A stretch of 64,000 bases of DNA from Telluribacter humicola (GCF_017355935.1 NZ_JAFIQT010000001.1:372001-436000); one strand, 5' to 3'; shown: positions 25,061-34,604, counted from the first letter of the stretch. The notes: generated by a model from the letters alone, not told the origin. Translations and numbers: made by a program.

Positions 25061-28042
25061 ATGCGTAACAAAACCGGAATAATCGGATTGACGATAGTAG
25101 TGGCTTTGATCTGCCTTTACTACCTGTCATTTACTTTTGTAGCTCGGAACTACAAGCAGAACGCTGAGGCGTATGCTACCGACGCTCAGGGTAAAGTTGA
25201 TTTCAGCAAAAAACAACGCTACATTGACTCACTATGGCGGGAAGATGTATACCTGGGCCATACGCTTCAGGAAGTAATGGAGCGTGAGTTGGGCCTTGGC
25301 CTTGACCTGCAGGGAGGTATGCACGTAGTACTCGAAGTATCACCTACGGATATCGTGAGTGGACTGGCAGGTGGTAACGCCCGTAGCGCGCAGTTCCAAC
25401 AGGCTCTGAAAAAAGCCAATGAGGCTCAGAAAACCAGCCAGAGTAGCTTTGTAGACCTATTTGTGGATTCTTACAAAGAGATAGCTCCTAACGCTCGTCT
25501 GGCCAGTGTGTTTGCTAACAGTGCTAACCGTGGCAAGATCAGCAGCAGCTCATCAGATGCCGAAGTAATCAATATGCTCAATACCGAAGTGGAAGGAGCA
25601 ATTGATCGTGCTTTCGAAATCATTCAGGCACGTGTGGATAAATTTGGGGTAGCTAACCCTAACCTGCAGCGTCTGCCCGGTACTAACCGTATTTTGGTTG
25701 AGCTACCCGGTGTAGATAATCCTGAGCGGGTTCGTCGTCTGCTTTCAGGAGCAGCCAAGCTTGAGTTTACCGAAGTATATACTATTCAGGAGATTGCTCC
25801 TGCTATTGATCAGCTAGCCGTATACCTGGCTCGTGAGGATGCTTCTAACAAAGTATCTCCTAACAAAGCAGCAGCAACTACTACTGATACTACCAAGCAA
25901 AATGCAGCCAGCAGCCTTGAGGCGCAGCTTGCTCAGAAGAGTGATACTGCTCAGGCCGATACATCAGCTCTGGCCAGCCAGACTGCTGCTCTAACCAACT
26001 TGTTTGTACCCCTTCCGCAGGGACTGGGTGTATATCTGAAAGATACAGCTCGTGCCGGTGAGATACTCCGTCGTCCCGAAGTACGTGCCATGTTCCCTAA
26101 CGATATCGTATTTGCCTGGGAGCGTAAAGGTATGGAAGCTACGAATGGTCAGGAGATCCTGCCTCTGTATTTTGTAAAGAAGCCTAATGGTAAGGCTCCT
26201 ATGGAAGGTGAAGTGATCGTTGACGCCACCAGTGACTACGATGACCGTGGCCGTCCGGAAGTAACTATGCGTATGAATGGTGAAGGTGCCCGTAAATGGC
26301 GTACTCTGACTGCCAACAACATCGGTCGTCCTGTAGCTATTCTTCTGGATAACCTGGTGTACACTGCCCCTACAGTACAAGGTGAGATTCCTAATGGTAA
26401 CTCCAGCATTAGCGGTAGCTTCACCGTAGAAGAGACCAAGGATATGGCTAACGTACTGAAAGCCGGTAAACTACCTGCTCCTACCAACATTGTAGAGGAA
26501 GCCGTGGTAGGTTCAACGCTTGGTTCGGAGTCTGTTACAGCCGGTATCCTTTCTTCACTGGTAGGTTTGGTCGTAGTATTGGTATTCATGGTGGTGTATT
26601 ATAGCCGTGCCGGTTGGATCGCTGATATTGCTCTGTTCGTTAACTTGTTCTTCCTGATGGGCGTAATGGCCTCACTGGGTGCTGTACTTACACTTTCTGG
26701 TATCGCGGGTATCGTACTAACCATTGGTATGGCGGTAGATGCCAACGTACTTATCTATGAGGGTATCAAAGCAGAGATGGAAGCCGGTAAGCCGTTCCGC
26801 CAGGCCGTTACAGATGGTTTCAAAGGGGCATTATCTGCCATCATTGACTCGAACGTAACTACCCTGCTGACAGGTGTGATCCTGTTTGTATTCGGTACAG
26901 GTCTGGTACTGGGCTTTGCAACTACGCTCGTGATAGGTCTGATAACCTCACTGTTTGCGGCCATCTTCATTACCCGACTGCTGCTGGAGTACCAGGTGAA
27001 CAAAGGAAAGACATTCACTTTCACTTCATCTCTGACCAAAAACTGGTTCAAGGATACCAACTTTGACTTTGTGTCACAGCGTCGTAAGTTCTACATTATA
27101 TCTTCGGCTATTATAGCTATTGGTATTGCCTCGTTTATTTTCAAAGGCTTCGGTCTGGGTATTGACTTCAAGGGAGGTCGTTCGTATGTAGTACGTTTCG
27201 AGCAGAATGTGAATACGGACGATGTACGTCAGAGCATGACTGCTGCTCTTGGCGAAGCTCCGGAAGTAAAAACCTTTGGTGGATTCAACCAGGTTAAAGT
27301 TACGACTGACTACCTGATCGAAGAGACTACTCCCGAAGCGGATGAGCAGGCTAAGGCCAAAATCATCGCTGGTATTTCAGGAGTAAAAGGTAACAGTGGT
27401 GAGATCGTAAGCTCTTCAAAGGTAGGACCTACCATGGCATACGATACTATGATCTCGGCTATTTGGGCCATATTGCTGGCGGTAGCGGTTAACTTCGGAT
27501 ATATCTTCCTGCGTTTCCGCCGGTTAGCGTTCAGCTACGGAGCCGTAGCAGCCCTTGCTCATGACGTAATCGTGCTGTTGGCTATCTTCTCGCTCTTCAA
27601 TGGTCTGCTGCCTTTCTCACTGGATATTGATCAGGCATTCATTGGTTCTATCCTGACTATCATGGGTTACTCCATGAACGATACGGTGGTAATTTTTGAC
27701 CGTATCCGTGACTATCTCAATGACAAGGGAGGCAAGCGTGAGAGCATTCCAACGATCATTAACAATGCATTGAATAGTACTCTGAGCCGTACGGCTGTAA
27801 CGGGTATCTCTACCATGCTGGTGTTGGTGGTGCTCCTGATCTTTGGTGGTGAAGTGATCCGCGGATTTACGTTCTCTATGCTGATCGGGGTTATCGTTGG
27901 TACTTATTCTTCACTGTTCATTGCAGCGCCTATCGTAGTGGATACTCTACAGCGTGACCAACTGAAGGAAGCTGCCGCAGCTCCGGTAGTACCCGTTGAG
28001 ACAGCTCCTGCCGGTAAAAAAGCGAAGACTGCTAAGGCATAA
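25061..28042 (+). CDS. secDF: Protein translocase subunit SecDF (fused)
   Basis: Proton-driven accessory of the Sec translocon that pulls preproteins across the membrane. The 993 residues carry both SecD (N-terminal helix, LGLDLQGGMHVVLEV, large periplasmic P1 domain with RVDKFGVANPNLQRLPG, and six-helix block with GMAVDANVLIYEGIK) and SecF (GLGIDFKGGRSYVV, IMGYSMNDTVVIFDRIRD). A periplasmic Ser/Thr/Ala/Gln-rich stretch near residues 265-305 expands P1. Single fused SecDF genes are the rule in Bacteroidota. A strong terminator follows. Confidence 0.97.
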   Translation: MRNKTGIIGLTIVVALICLYYLSFTFVARNYKQNAEAYATDAQGKVDFSKKQRYIDSLWREDVYLGHTLQEVMERELGLGLDLQGGMHVVLEVSPTDIVSGLAGGNARSAQFQQALKKANEAQKTSQSSFVDLFVDSYKEIAPNARLASVFANSANRGKISSSSSDAEVINMLNTEVEGAIDRAFEIIQARVDKFGVANPNLQRLPGTNRILVELPGVDNPERVRRLLSGAAKLEFTEVYTIQEIAPAIDQLAVYLAREDASNKVSPNKAAATTTDTTKQNAASSLEAQLAQKSDTAQADTSALASQTAALTNLFVPLPQGLGVYLKDTARAGEILRRPEVRAMFPNDIVFAWERKGMEATNGQEILPLYFVKKPNGKAPMEGEVIVDATSDYDDRGRPEVTMRMNGEGARKWRTLTANNIGRPVAILLDNLVYTAPTVQGEIPNGNSSISGSFTVEETKDMANVLKAGKLPAPTNIVEEAVVGSTLGSESVTAGILSSLVGLVVVLVFMVVYYSRAGWIADIALFVNLFFLMGVMASLGAVLTLSGIAGIVLTIGMAVDANVLIYEGIKAEMEAGKPFRQAVTDGFKGALSAIIDSNVTTLLTGVILFVFGTGLVLGFATTLVIGLITSLFAAIFITRLLLEYQVNKGKTFTFTSSLTKNWFKDTNFDFVSQRRKFYIISSAIIAIGIASFIFKGFGLGIDFKGGRSYVVRFEQNVNTDDVRQSMTAALGEAPEVKTFGGFNQVKVTTDYLIEETTPEADEQAKAKIIAGISGVKGNSGEIVSSSKVGPTMAYDTMISAIWAILLAVAVNFGYIFLRFRRLAFSYGAVAALAHDVIVLLAIFSLFNGLLPFSLDIDQAFIGSILTIMGYSMNDTVVIFDRIRDYLNDKGGKRESIPTIINNALNSTLSRTAVTGISTMLVLVVLLIFGGEVIRGFTFSMLIGVIVGTYSSLFIAAPIVVDTLQRDQLKEAAAAPVVPVETAPAGKKAKTAKA

Positions 28043-28047
28043 TTCAT

Positions 28048-28095
28048 ACAAATAGAAAAAGGGAAAAGTATCTACTTTTCCCTTTTTCTATTTGT
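28048..28095 (+). terminator. Intrinsic terminator of secDF
   Basis: Near-perfect stem of about 21 bp (from 28048 to 28095) of mostly A/T pairs around GGGAAAAG/CTTTTCCC, with a U-rich 3' arm, 6 nt past the secDF stop. Confidence 0.9.
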
Positions 28096-28175
28096 ACCAA
28101 TCCTGCATTAACCAATTTTACATTTGTTTTATTATTCATTGACACTAAAAATTAAGTATCTCTCTTCTTTTTACT

Positions 28176-29642
28176 ATGGCAAATCAACTTTGGATAAGAA
28201 AACCTCTGGCGAGATTACAGGAGGAGTCATCCGATGAAGGAAATCAACTGAAACGCTCGCTTGGGGCATCTAGTCTGGTTGCACTTGGGATCGGCGCTAT
28301 CATAGGGGCCGGTCTTTTTTCACTCACAGGTATTGCCGCTGCCGAACATGCCGGTCCGGCCGTAACCATATCATTTGTACTGGCGGCTGTTGGTTGTGCC
28401 TTTGCCGGTCTTTGCTACGCTGAATTTGCTTCAATGATTCCCATAGCCGGGAGCGCCTATACGTATTCTTATACTACCATGGGAGAGTTCGTAGCCTGGA
28501 TCATAGGCTGGGACCTGGTACTTGAATATGCCCTGGGTGCTGCTACGGTGGCGGTGAGCTGGTCGAGGTACCTGCTCGAGTTTCTGAATGGCTTTGGTAT
28601 ACATCTGCCGGTTGAGTTGGTATGTTCGCCGTTTGAAAAAGTAAAACTCAGTGATGGTACCATTATCGAAGGTGGTGTGATCAACCTGCCGGCTATTCTG
28701 ATTGTATGGTTGCTGTCGCTGCTGCTCATCAGAGGTACACAGGGGTCTGCCCTAATGAATAACATACTGGTGGTGGTGAAAGTAGCTGTGGTACTTGTTT
28801 TTATTGCCCTGGGCTGGAGCCACATTGATCCTGCTAACTATACGCCTTATATTCCGGCTAATACGGGTGAATACGAGCACTTCGGCTGGACGGGTATTGC
28901 TACCGGAGCCGCGGTGGTATTCTTCGCCTTTATTGGTTTTGACGCGGTGTCTACAGCAGCGCAGGAGGCTAAGAATCCTCAGCGTGATATGCCCATTGGT
29001 ATTCTGGGTTCACTAGCCGTTTGTACTATTCTGTACGTACTGTTTGCCCACGTAATGACGGGTCTTGTTAACTACAAGCTATTTGCGAACGATGCCAAGC
29101 CGGCTGCTACTGCTTTTGCCCAAACCGGCTATGACTTCCTGCAGAATGGTCTTATCGTTGCTATTCTGGCGGGATATACCTCCGTAATGCTGGTGATGCT
29201 ACTGGGCCAGAGCCGGGTATTCTATACCATGAGTAAGGATGGACTGCTTCCCAAGTTCTTTAGCGAAGTACACCACAAGTTCAGCACGCCCTGGAAAACC
29301 AACATCTTCTTCATGTTGTTCGTAAGTGTTTTTGCTGGTTTTGTGCCGGTTAGCGATCTGGGTCATATGGTAAGTATAGGTACCTTGTTTGCCTTCTGCC
29401 TGGTGTGTGCGGGCGTATGGATGCTGCGTCGTAAGATGCCTGATGCTCCCCGTTCGTTCAAGGCGCCTCTGGTTCCTTTCGTACCTTTAGCGGGTATTGT
29501 TGTGTGCTTGTATCTGATGTACTCGCTTCCAATAGAAAGCTGGTACCGACTGGCTATCTGGCTGGGAATTGGTCTGGCCATTTACTTTGGCTATGGCAAG
29601 AAAAACAGCCTTATGGGCAAAGAATATAACCAGAACCAATAG
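28176..29642 (+). CDS. APC-superfamily amino acid permease (cationic amino acid transporter-like)
   Basis: A 488-residue inner-membrane transporter with about 12-13 helices. The first helices read LGASSLVALGIGAIIGAGLFSLTG, the APC substrate-binding GxGxG region. AGLCYAEFASMIPIAGSAYTYSY and FFAFIGFDAVSTAAQEAKNPQRDMPIGI are typical of the YfnA/CAT subgroup. The substrate within amino acids cannot be fixed. Its own terminator follows, so it is monocistronic. Confidence 0.92.
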   Translation: MANQLWIRKPLARLQEESSDEGNQLKRSLGASSLVALGIGAIIGAGLFSLTGIAAAEHAGPAVTISFVLAAVGCAFAGLCYAEFASMIPIAGSAYTYSYTTMGEFVAWIIGWDLVLEYALGAATVAVSWSRYLLEFLNGFGIHLPVELVCSPFEKVKLSDGTIIEGGVINLPAILIVWLLSLLLIRGTQGSALMNNILVVVKVAVVLVFIALGWSHIDPANYTPYIPANTGEYEHFGWTGIATGAAVVFFAFIGFDAVSTAAQEAKNPQRDMPIGILGSLAVCTILYVLFAHVMTGLVNYKLFANDAKPAATAFAQTGYDFLQNGLIVAILAGYTSVMLVMLLGQSRVFYTMSKDGLLPKFFSEVHHKFSTPWKTNIFFMLFVSVFAGFVPVSDLGHMVSIGTLFAFCLVCAGVWMLRRKMPDAPRSFKAPLVPFVPLAGIVVCLYLMYSLPIESWYRLAIWLGIGLAIYFGYGKKNSLMGKEYNQNQ

Positions 29643-29661
29643 GTAAAAGTCATTAAAAAAT

Positions 29662-29698
29662 AAAAAAGCCCGCAAGTACTTCACTTGCGGGCTTTTTT
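29662..29698 (+). terminator. Intrinsic terminator of the amino acid permease gene
   Basis: Perfect 16-bp stem (29662-29677 with 29683-29698), 5-nt loop, arms AAAAAAGCCCGCAAGT/ACTTGCGGGCTTTTTT. A-run and T-run on both sides make it potentially bidirectional. Confidence 0.93.
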
Positions 29699-29795
29699 AT
29701 TGCTTCTGATTGCAATTTATAGTAGTTTATGCCTTAATTGGCCAAATATTATTTTACAGATCTACCATAATACTATTCCTTTTTTAAATGCCTTT

Positions 29796-31310
29796 ATGAC
29801 AAGAAAGCCTCTACTGTTGACCATCCTGGGCTGCTTAAGCAGCGTTTCTCCTCTGTTCGCACAAGACTCTGGAGGCCTGGATAAGAAAATTAATGATGTA
29901 GTACAACCCGCCACTGACTTTGTAAGTAGTATTGTTTTTTATCCTATTCAATTAGGAGATACGGAGGCTACTAACATGCCGTTGGTGATTATCTTCCTGC
30001 TTCTGTCGGCTATCCTGTTCACCGTCTATTTTAAGTTCATTAATGTTCGGGGGCTACGTACTTCCATCGAGACCGTGCAGGGCAAGTACAGTGACCCAAC
30101 TAATGCTGGTGAAGTATCACATTTCCAGGCACTGACAGCCGCGGTATCGGGCACCGTAGGCCTGGGTAATATTGCGGGGGTGGCCATTGCCATATCGCTG
30201 GGTGGTCCGGGAGCTACTTTCTGGATGATTCTGGCTGGTTTTCTGGGTATGTCCTCTAAGTTTGTCGAATGTACGCTGGGGGTAAAGTTTCGTGAGATAG
30301 GGCCAGATGGTAAAGTATACGGTGGACCTATGTACTACCTGACCAAGGGACTCAAAGAGCGGGGGCAGGAGAAGCTGGGTAAAGTACTGGCTGTGTTTTT
30401 TGCTATTATGTGCGTAGGTGGTTCTTTTGGGGGAGGCAACATGTTCCAGGCTAATCAGGCCGCCAGCCAGTTTCTGAACATGGTCGGCAGTACATCCAGC
30501 TCGGCGGGTACTGTGTTCGGGGTTGTAATGGCTGCTATGGTTGCACTGGTGATTATTGGCGGAATCAAGCGCATTGGCTCCATCACTGAGAAGATAGTAC
30601 CTTTTATGTGTGGTATTTATATCCTGGCAGGGCTGGTGGTGATAGCCGTTAATATATCTAACCTACCCGAAACGCTAACTATGATATTTACCCAAGCTTT
30701 TAGTCCGGTAGCTGTATCGGGTGGTCTGGTAGGCGTACTGGTACAAGGTTTTCGGAGGGCAGCTTTTTCCAACGAAGCAGGGGTCGGTTCTGCGGCTATT
30801 GCCCACTCGGCCGTTAAGACTGACTACGCCGCCAGTGAGGGGCTGGTAGCCCTGCTGGAGCCTTTTATCGATACCGTTATCATTTGTACGATGACGGCTG
30901 TGGTCGTTGTTATCACCGGCGATTACGATAATGCAGGCAATATGGGTGGAGTAGAAATGACTTCGGAGTCATTTGCTACGGTAATTCCCTGGTTTCCGTA
31001 CGTGTTGACTTTTACGGTAATACTATTCGCTTTCTCTACTATGATCTCCTGGTCATACTATGGGCTGCAGGCCTGGCTGTTCCTCTTTGGAAAGAACCGT
31101 TTCAATGATATTCTCTACAAGGTTATCTTCTGCCTGTTCGTAGTCGTTGGTGCGGCAGCCAGCTTAAGTGCCGTAACTGATTTCTCAGATGCTATGATCT
31201 TTGCTATGTCAGTTCCTAACCTAATAGGCTTGTTCTTCCTGCTGCCGGTTGTAAGGTCCGAAGTAACCAGATATATGGCCTTTATTAAAGGAGGTACCTG
31301 GAAAAAGTAG
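29796..31310 (+). CDS. Alanine/glycine:cation (Na+) symporter family protein
   Basis: Start at 29796 (MTRKPLLLTILGCLSSVSPLFAQ) gives 504 residues; the open frame further upstream overlaps the preceding terminator and is not used. After a signal-like N-terminus, seen in other Bacteroidota AGCS members, about 10 helices follow. AGCS signatures are ALTAAVSGTVGLGNIAGVA, GPMYYLTKGL, SNEAGVGSAAIAHSA and SWSYYGLQAW. It imports Ala or Gly with Na+. Its stop is five bases from that of the convergent gene. Confidence 0.93.
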   Translation: MTRKPLLLTILGCLSSVSPLFAQDSGGLDKKINDVVQPATDFVSSIVFYPIQLGDTEATNMPLVIIFLLLSAILFTVYFKFINVRGLRTSIETVQGKYSDPTNAGEVSHFQALTAAVSGTVGLGNIAGVAIAISLGGPGATFWMILAGFLGMSSKFVECTLGVKFREIGPDGKVYGGPMYYLTKGLKERGQEKLGKVLAVFFAIMCVGGSFGGGNMFQANQAASQFLNMVGSTSSSAGTVFGVVMAAMVALVIIGGIKRIGSITEKIVPFMCGIYILAGLVVIAVNISNLPETLTMIFTQAFSPVAVSGGLVGVLVQGFRRAAFSNEAGVGSAAIAHSAVKTDYAASEGLVALLEPFIDTVIICTMTAVVVVITGDYDNAGNMGGVEMTSESFATVIPWFPYVLTFTVILFAFSTMISWSYYGLQAWLFLFGKNRFNDILYKVIFCLFVVVGAAASLSAVTDFSDAMIFAMSVPNLIGLFFLLPVVRSEVTRYMAFIKGGTWKK

Positions 31311-31323
31311 CCTGTTACTTTTT
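31302..31323. terminator. Short A/U hairpin spanning two convergent stop codons
   Basis: AAAAAGTA (31302-31309) pairs with TACTTTTT (31316-31323), loop 6 nt. It contains the TAG of the symporter and the TAA of the convergent gene. The stem is weak, but it can form in both transcripts and has a T-run on both strands. Confidence 0.45.
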
Positions 31324-31650
31324 TGACTTTCGGGGACGAGGCATCTCGTCTATACCCAGGGTGGTCAGGTGTGGGTTGATGATTCGCTTTGTAATGGTGA
31401 GTTGAAAGTACCTGACTCCCTCGGCGCTGAAGGTCTGGGCATAGAGGTTGCGTAGCTTCAGGTCACGATATACGGAGGAGTAACTAACCTGTACCGGCCA
31501 GCCCTGTGCTCCCAGTACTATGCGTATGGTATCCACTGCCCGCTTAAGATTAGAGAAGTACGTATAGGTAGGTTCAGTTGAGTTGAAAGGGTTCGTCAGG
31601 ATCATCGTCTCGACTTTTACTTCATAGATAGGTTGCTGACGCGCGGCCAT
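31315..31650 (-). CDS. Hypothetical protein, 111 residues
   Basis: I do not recognise this family. The protein begins MAARQQPIYEVKVETMILTNP, is soluble, and ends in a basic tail EMPRPRKSKK that could contact nucleic acid. The middle (YTYFSNLKRAVDTIRIVLG) looks helical and amphipathic. Codon use resembles that of neighbours, and it fills an otherwise empty gap with its stop nested against the symporter stop. It may be a lineage-specific protein. Confidence 0.6.
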   Translation of the reverse strand: MAARQQPIYEVKVETMILTNPFNSTEPTYTYFSNLKRAVDTIRIVLGAQGWPVQVSYSSVYRDLKLRNLYAQTFSAEGVRYFQLTITKRIINPHLTTLGIDEMPRPRKSKK

Positions 31651-31708
31651 AGTACATCAGTGATTTGAACTATTTATTGAAATTATAGGCCATTTCCGTA
31701 AATGCCTC

Positions 31709-31854
31709 TTTGTCTGATAAGTTATATATTTATTTTGGAAAACTACGTCACTATTTTTCTCAGGCGCAACTTTTTGTGCAGGTGCCGCGTTTTATAGATG
31801 TTACGATTCAACAAGGAGATCCGGCCCTTATACAGAGGAGCCGGATCTTTTGCT
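31709..31854 (+). ncRNA. Candidate small RNA with own promoter and terminator
   Basis: TTTG (31709-31712), 17 nt, then TTATTTTG (31730-31737), one mismatch from the -7 consensus, predicts a plus-strand start near 31744. AGATCCGGC (31817-31825) pairs with GCCGGATCT (31840-31848), followed by TTTTGCTTTTG, a terminator oriented for the plus strand only. No plus-strand gene ends here, so a transcript of about 110 nt is implied. A tiny peptide gene is an alternative. Confidence 0.4.
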
Positions 31855-31864
31855 TTTGCCCCTA

Positions 31865-33361
31865 TTATAAAGTACGCTCTACTACCTTTCCGTGCTGCAA
31901 GCTGAGGGTCTTTGTTACGCAGCCAGGAATCTCATGCGGGTAGTGCGATACATAGATCAGTGTCCGTTCCGGACTGCCTGCTACGGCATCTACAACCGCT
32001 TTAAACTTCTCGACAGCGGCTATGTCAAGCCCCTGACAGGGCTCATCCAGGATGAGCAGGGGAGGATTCTTGACAAGAGCTCGAGCCAGCAGCGTAAGCC
32101 GTTGTTCTCCTTTGGATAGTTTGCTGAATGAACGGTTTAGCAAGTCTTCCACGCCCAGTAGCTGGGCCGTGCGGTGTACCTGCTCAGTTTGTTCGGGAAC
32201 TAATTGACGAAAATAAACGCCCGTTGCATCAAAAAATCCTGATGCGATAGTTTTGAAAACAGGTGTATCCGTGGGAAAATACAGATGGAGTTCCGGTGAT
32301 ACATGACCAATCTGCTGCTTAATATCCCAGATCGATTTGCCTTTGCCCCCGCGCTTCTGATCAAATAGGTCATAATCGTTAGCAAAGCGTTGCGGATGAT
32401 CGGCGGTCAGAATACTTAGTAGAGTAGACTTGCCCGATCCATTAGGGCCACTGAGCGCCCATTTCTCCCCTTTCTTTACATCCCAGTTTACCCCATCCAG
32501 TACCGCTTGCCTGTCGTATACTACGCGTATGTTGCGGAGGCTGAAAGCATAGTCAAAGTCAGTAAAGCCCGGAGGTCCAAAGGCCGCTATCGGTTCCTGG
32601 GTAGGAGTAGCCACTGGGTCAGTTGCTGGGAGCTCTGTTCGGCTGGAAAGCCACTCAGATAAAGGAAGAGCTTTACTAACAGTCCCATTATCTAGTTCCA
32701 GTACGTGAGTAATATAGTCTGGGAGTTCAGAGGGAGGGGTAGCCAGTACAATAGTAACACCATCTGCTGATAGTTGAGACAAGGCTTCCCTGAGTACCTG
32801 ACGCGAATGAACATCCAGTCCGACAAAAGGGTGGTCAAGCAGGAGAATATCCGGGTGTTTGAGCAGAGAGCGGGCCAGTAGCATGCGGCGGGTTTCGCCG
32901 TTGGAAAGGGTAATGAACGGATGGTCCAGGAGGGAAGTCAGATGCAGTAGCTGCGTAACCTGCTCAAAGCGCGCAGCGTCAATGTCTACCTCGGGCAAGT
33001 TTACTGACTGTTCATTTACAGTACCTATGGGTTTAAGTCGGCCCGTTAGTACTTCACGTACAGTGGGTGCCACCTCCGCCTCGTACGCCTGAAAGCGCTG
33101 CTGGTAGTACTGAGCCGCTGCCCGTACGATACGATTGAATGAATAATCGTTGGCTACAAACTCGATAGTCCCCTGTCGTCGTAGGGTGCCCCGGGCGGTG
33201 GCCCAGCGGCCAGCCAGGGTTTCGAGTAAGGTGGTTTTGCCGGAGCCATTGCTACCTACTACAGCCCACTGCTCGCCCGGCTTCACCTGCCACCGCAGGT
33301 CGTGTAGTACCGGCGAATCATACTTCCTGACCGAAACATCAGTAAGAGAAAAGATTTCCAT
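31865..33361 (-). CDS. ModF-like protein with two ABC ATPase domains
   Basis: A 498-residue soluble protein with two nucleotide-binding domains and no membrane part, like E. coli ModF/PhrA. Domain 1: Walker A GSNGSGKTT (36-44), signature LSNGE (152-156), Walker B ILLLDHP (172-178), in which His replaces the catalytic Glu. Domain 2: Walker A GPNGSGKST (305-313), signature LSKGE, Walker B LLILDEP with normal Glu. The second half (ADHPQRFANDYDLF, SIWDIKQQIGHVS) is especially ModF-like. No mod transport genes are nearby; the function is unproven. Confidence 0.86.
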   Translation of the reverse strand: MEIFSLTDVSVRKYDSPVLHDLRWQVKPGEQWAVVGSNGSGKTTLLETLAGRWATARGTLRRQGTIEFVANDYSFNRIVRAAAQYYQQRFQAYEAEVAPTVREVLTGRLKPIGTVNEQSVNLPEVDIDAARFEQVTQLLHLTSLLDHPFITLSNGETRRMLLARSLLKHPDILLLDHPFVGLDVHSRQVLREALSQLSADGVTIVLATPPSELPDYITHVLELDNGTVSKALPLSEWLSSRTELPATDPVATPTQEPIAAFGPPGFTDFDYAFSLRNIRVVYDRQAVLDGVNWDVKKGEKWALSGPNGSGKSTLLSILTADHPQRFANDYDLFDQKRGGKGKSIWDIKQQIGHVSPELHLYFPTDTPVFKTIASGFFDATGVYFRQLVPEQTEQVHRTAQLLGVEDLLNRSFSKLSKGEQRLTLLARALVKNPPLLILDEPCQGLDIAAVEKFKAVVDAVAGSPERTLIYVSHYPHEIPGCVTKTLSLQHGKVVERTL

Positions 33362-33381
33362 CAGCTATCAAAAGTAAAAAA

Positions 33382-33412
33382 TGAGGCCGCACTCTGATCA
33401 GAGGCGGCCTCA
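33382..33412 (-). terminator. Intrinsic terminator of pdhB
   Basis: Stem TGAGGCCGC (33382-33390) with GCGGCCTCA (33404-33412), extended inside by CTCT/AGAG with one bulge. On the minus strand it is followed by TTTTTTACTTTT. It lies 30 nt past the pdhB stop. Confidence 0.88.
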
Positions 33413-33441
33413 CTGGTTAAATCATTACTGGTCGTATATGC

Positions 33442-34422
33442 TTAGCGGTACATGACCGAATTTACAGCATCAATGGTACGCTTTACGTTGGGAAGAACTT
33501 CTTCGATCAGCGTAGGAGCGTATGGTAGGGGTACATCCCGGTTGGTAACTCTAATGACCGGTGCATCCATAAAGTCAAACGCATAGCGCTGAATCCAGTA
33601 GGCAAGCTCAGACGAGATAGACGCCAGCGGCCACGCTTCTTCTACGATTACGCAACGGTTGGTCTTCTTGATTGACTGGATAACTGTTTCGTAGTCAATA
33701 GGACGAACCGTACGAAGGTCAACTACTTCGGCTTCGATACCCTGCTTGGCTAGTTCCTGAACCGCCGGCATTACTACGCGGGGTACCATTTTACCAAACG
33801 AAATGATGGTTACATCTTTTCCGGACTTCTTAATATCTGCTTTACCAATGGGGATCAGGTACTCCTCATCAGGGATAGCCATTTTATCACCGTACATCAG
33901 CTCTGACTCCATAAAAATAACCGGATCATCGTCGCGGATAGATGACTTTAGGAGACCTTTGGCATCGTATGGGTTAGATGGAACAACCACTTTCAGACCA
34001 GGAGTATTGGCGTACCAGTTCTCAAAGTTCTGAGAGTGCTGTGCACCCAGCTGGCCCGCGTTACCGGTAGGTCCTCTGAATACCATAGGTACTGAATATT
34101 GACCTGCCGACATAGAAAGCATCTTCGCGGCACTATTGATGATCTGATCAATGGCTACCAGCGAGAAGTTGAATGTCATGAACTCTACAATGGGGCGAAG
34201 ACCGTTGGCGGCGGCTCCTACACCAATACCAGCAAAGCCAAGCTCGGCGATGGGGGTATCAATCACGCGCTCCGGCCCAAACTCATCAAGCATACCCTGG
34301 CTGGCTTTATAAGCACCATTATATTCGGCTACTTCTTCACCCAGCAGGAATACCCGCTCATCGCGGCGCATTTCTTCTGACATGGCGTCCCGAATGGCGT
34401 CTCTGAATGCTATTTCTTTCAT
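33442..34422 (-). CDS. pdhB: Pyruvate dehydrogenase E1 component subunit beta
   Basis: Beta subunit of the thiamine-diphosphate E1 of the pyruvate dehydrogenase complex. The 326-residue length and motifs REAIRDAMSEEM-like N-terminus (FRDAIRDAMSEEMRRDERVFLLGEEV in full span 5-30), GFAGIGVGAAANGLRPIVEFM, and HSQNFENWYANTPGLKVVVPS are typical. The E1-alpha and E2 genes are not adjacent, so the complex is encoded at several loci. Monocistronic, with its own promoter and terminator. Distinction from branched-chain E1 beta rests on overall similarity read by eye. Confidence 0.92.
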   Translation of the reverse strand: MKEIAFRDAIRDAMSEEMRRDERVFLLGEEVAEYNGAYKASQGMLDEFGPERVIDTPIAELGFAGIGVGAAANGLRPIVEFMTFNFSLVAIDQIINSAAKMLSMSAGQYSVPMVFRGPTGNAGQLGAQHSQNFENWYANTPGLKVVVPSNPYDAKGLLKSSIRDDDPVIFMESELMYGDKMAIPDEEYLIPIGKADIKKSGKDVTIISFGKMVPRVVMPAVQELAKQGIEAEVVDLRTVRPIDYETVIQSIKKTNRCVIVEEAWPLASISSELAYWIQRYAFDFMDAPVIRVTNRDVPLPYAPTLIEEVLPNVKRTIDAVNSVMYR

Positions 34423-34462
34423 CAGAATTGGTTTCTGTGTAATGATTACGTAAAAAACAGGG

Positions 34463-34493
34463 TAAAATTAGAGAAACACGACCAATTCTCAAA
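34463..34493 (-). promoter_or_regulatory. Predicted promoter of pdhB
   Basis: On the minus strand TTTG (34493-34490), 19 nt, then TAATTTTA (34470-34463), one mismatch at the last base of TAnnTTTG. It lies 41-71 nt upstream of the pdhB ATG. Confidence 0.5.
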
Positions 34494-34604
34494 TTGTAAT
34501 TGGTGCATAATCAATGAAAGACAGGGAGCAGCGGTCAGGAAGCAACAAAAAAACAGCGGCTGTACAGGAGTACTGTACAAATTTCCGGGAGATCCGGCTG
34601 ATTT

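Noticed and set aside
25991-26589. Open frames opposite secDF
   Set aside because: Shadows of the highly conserved SecD region.
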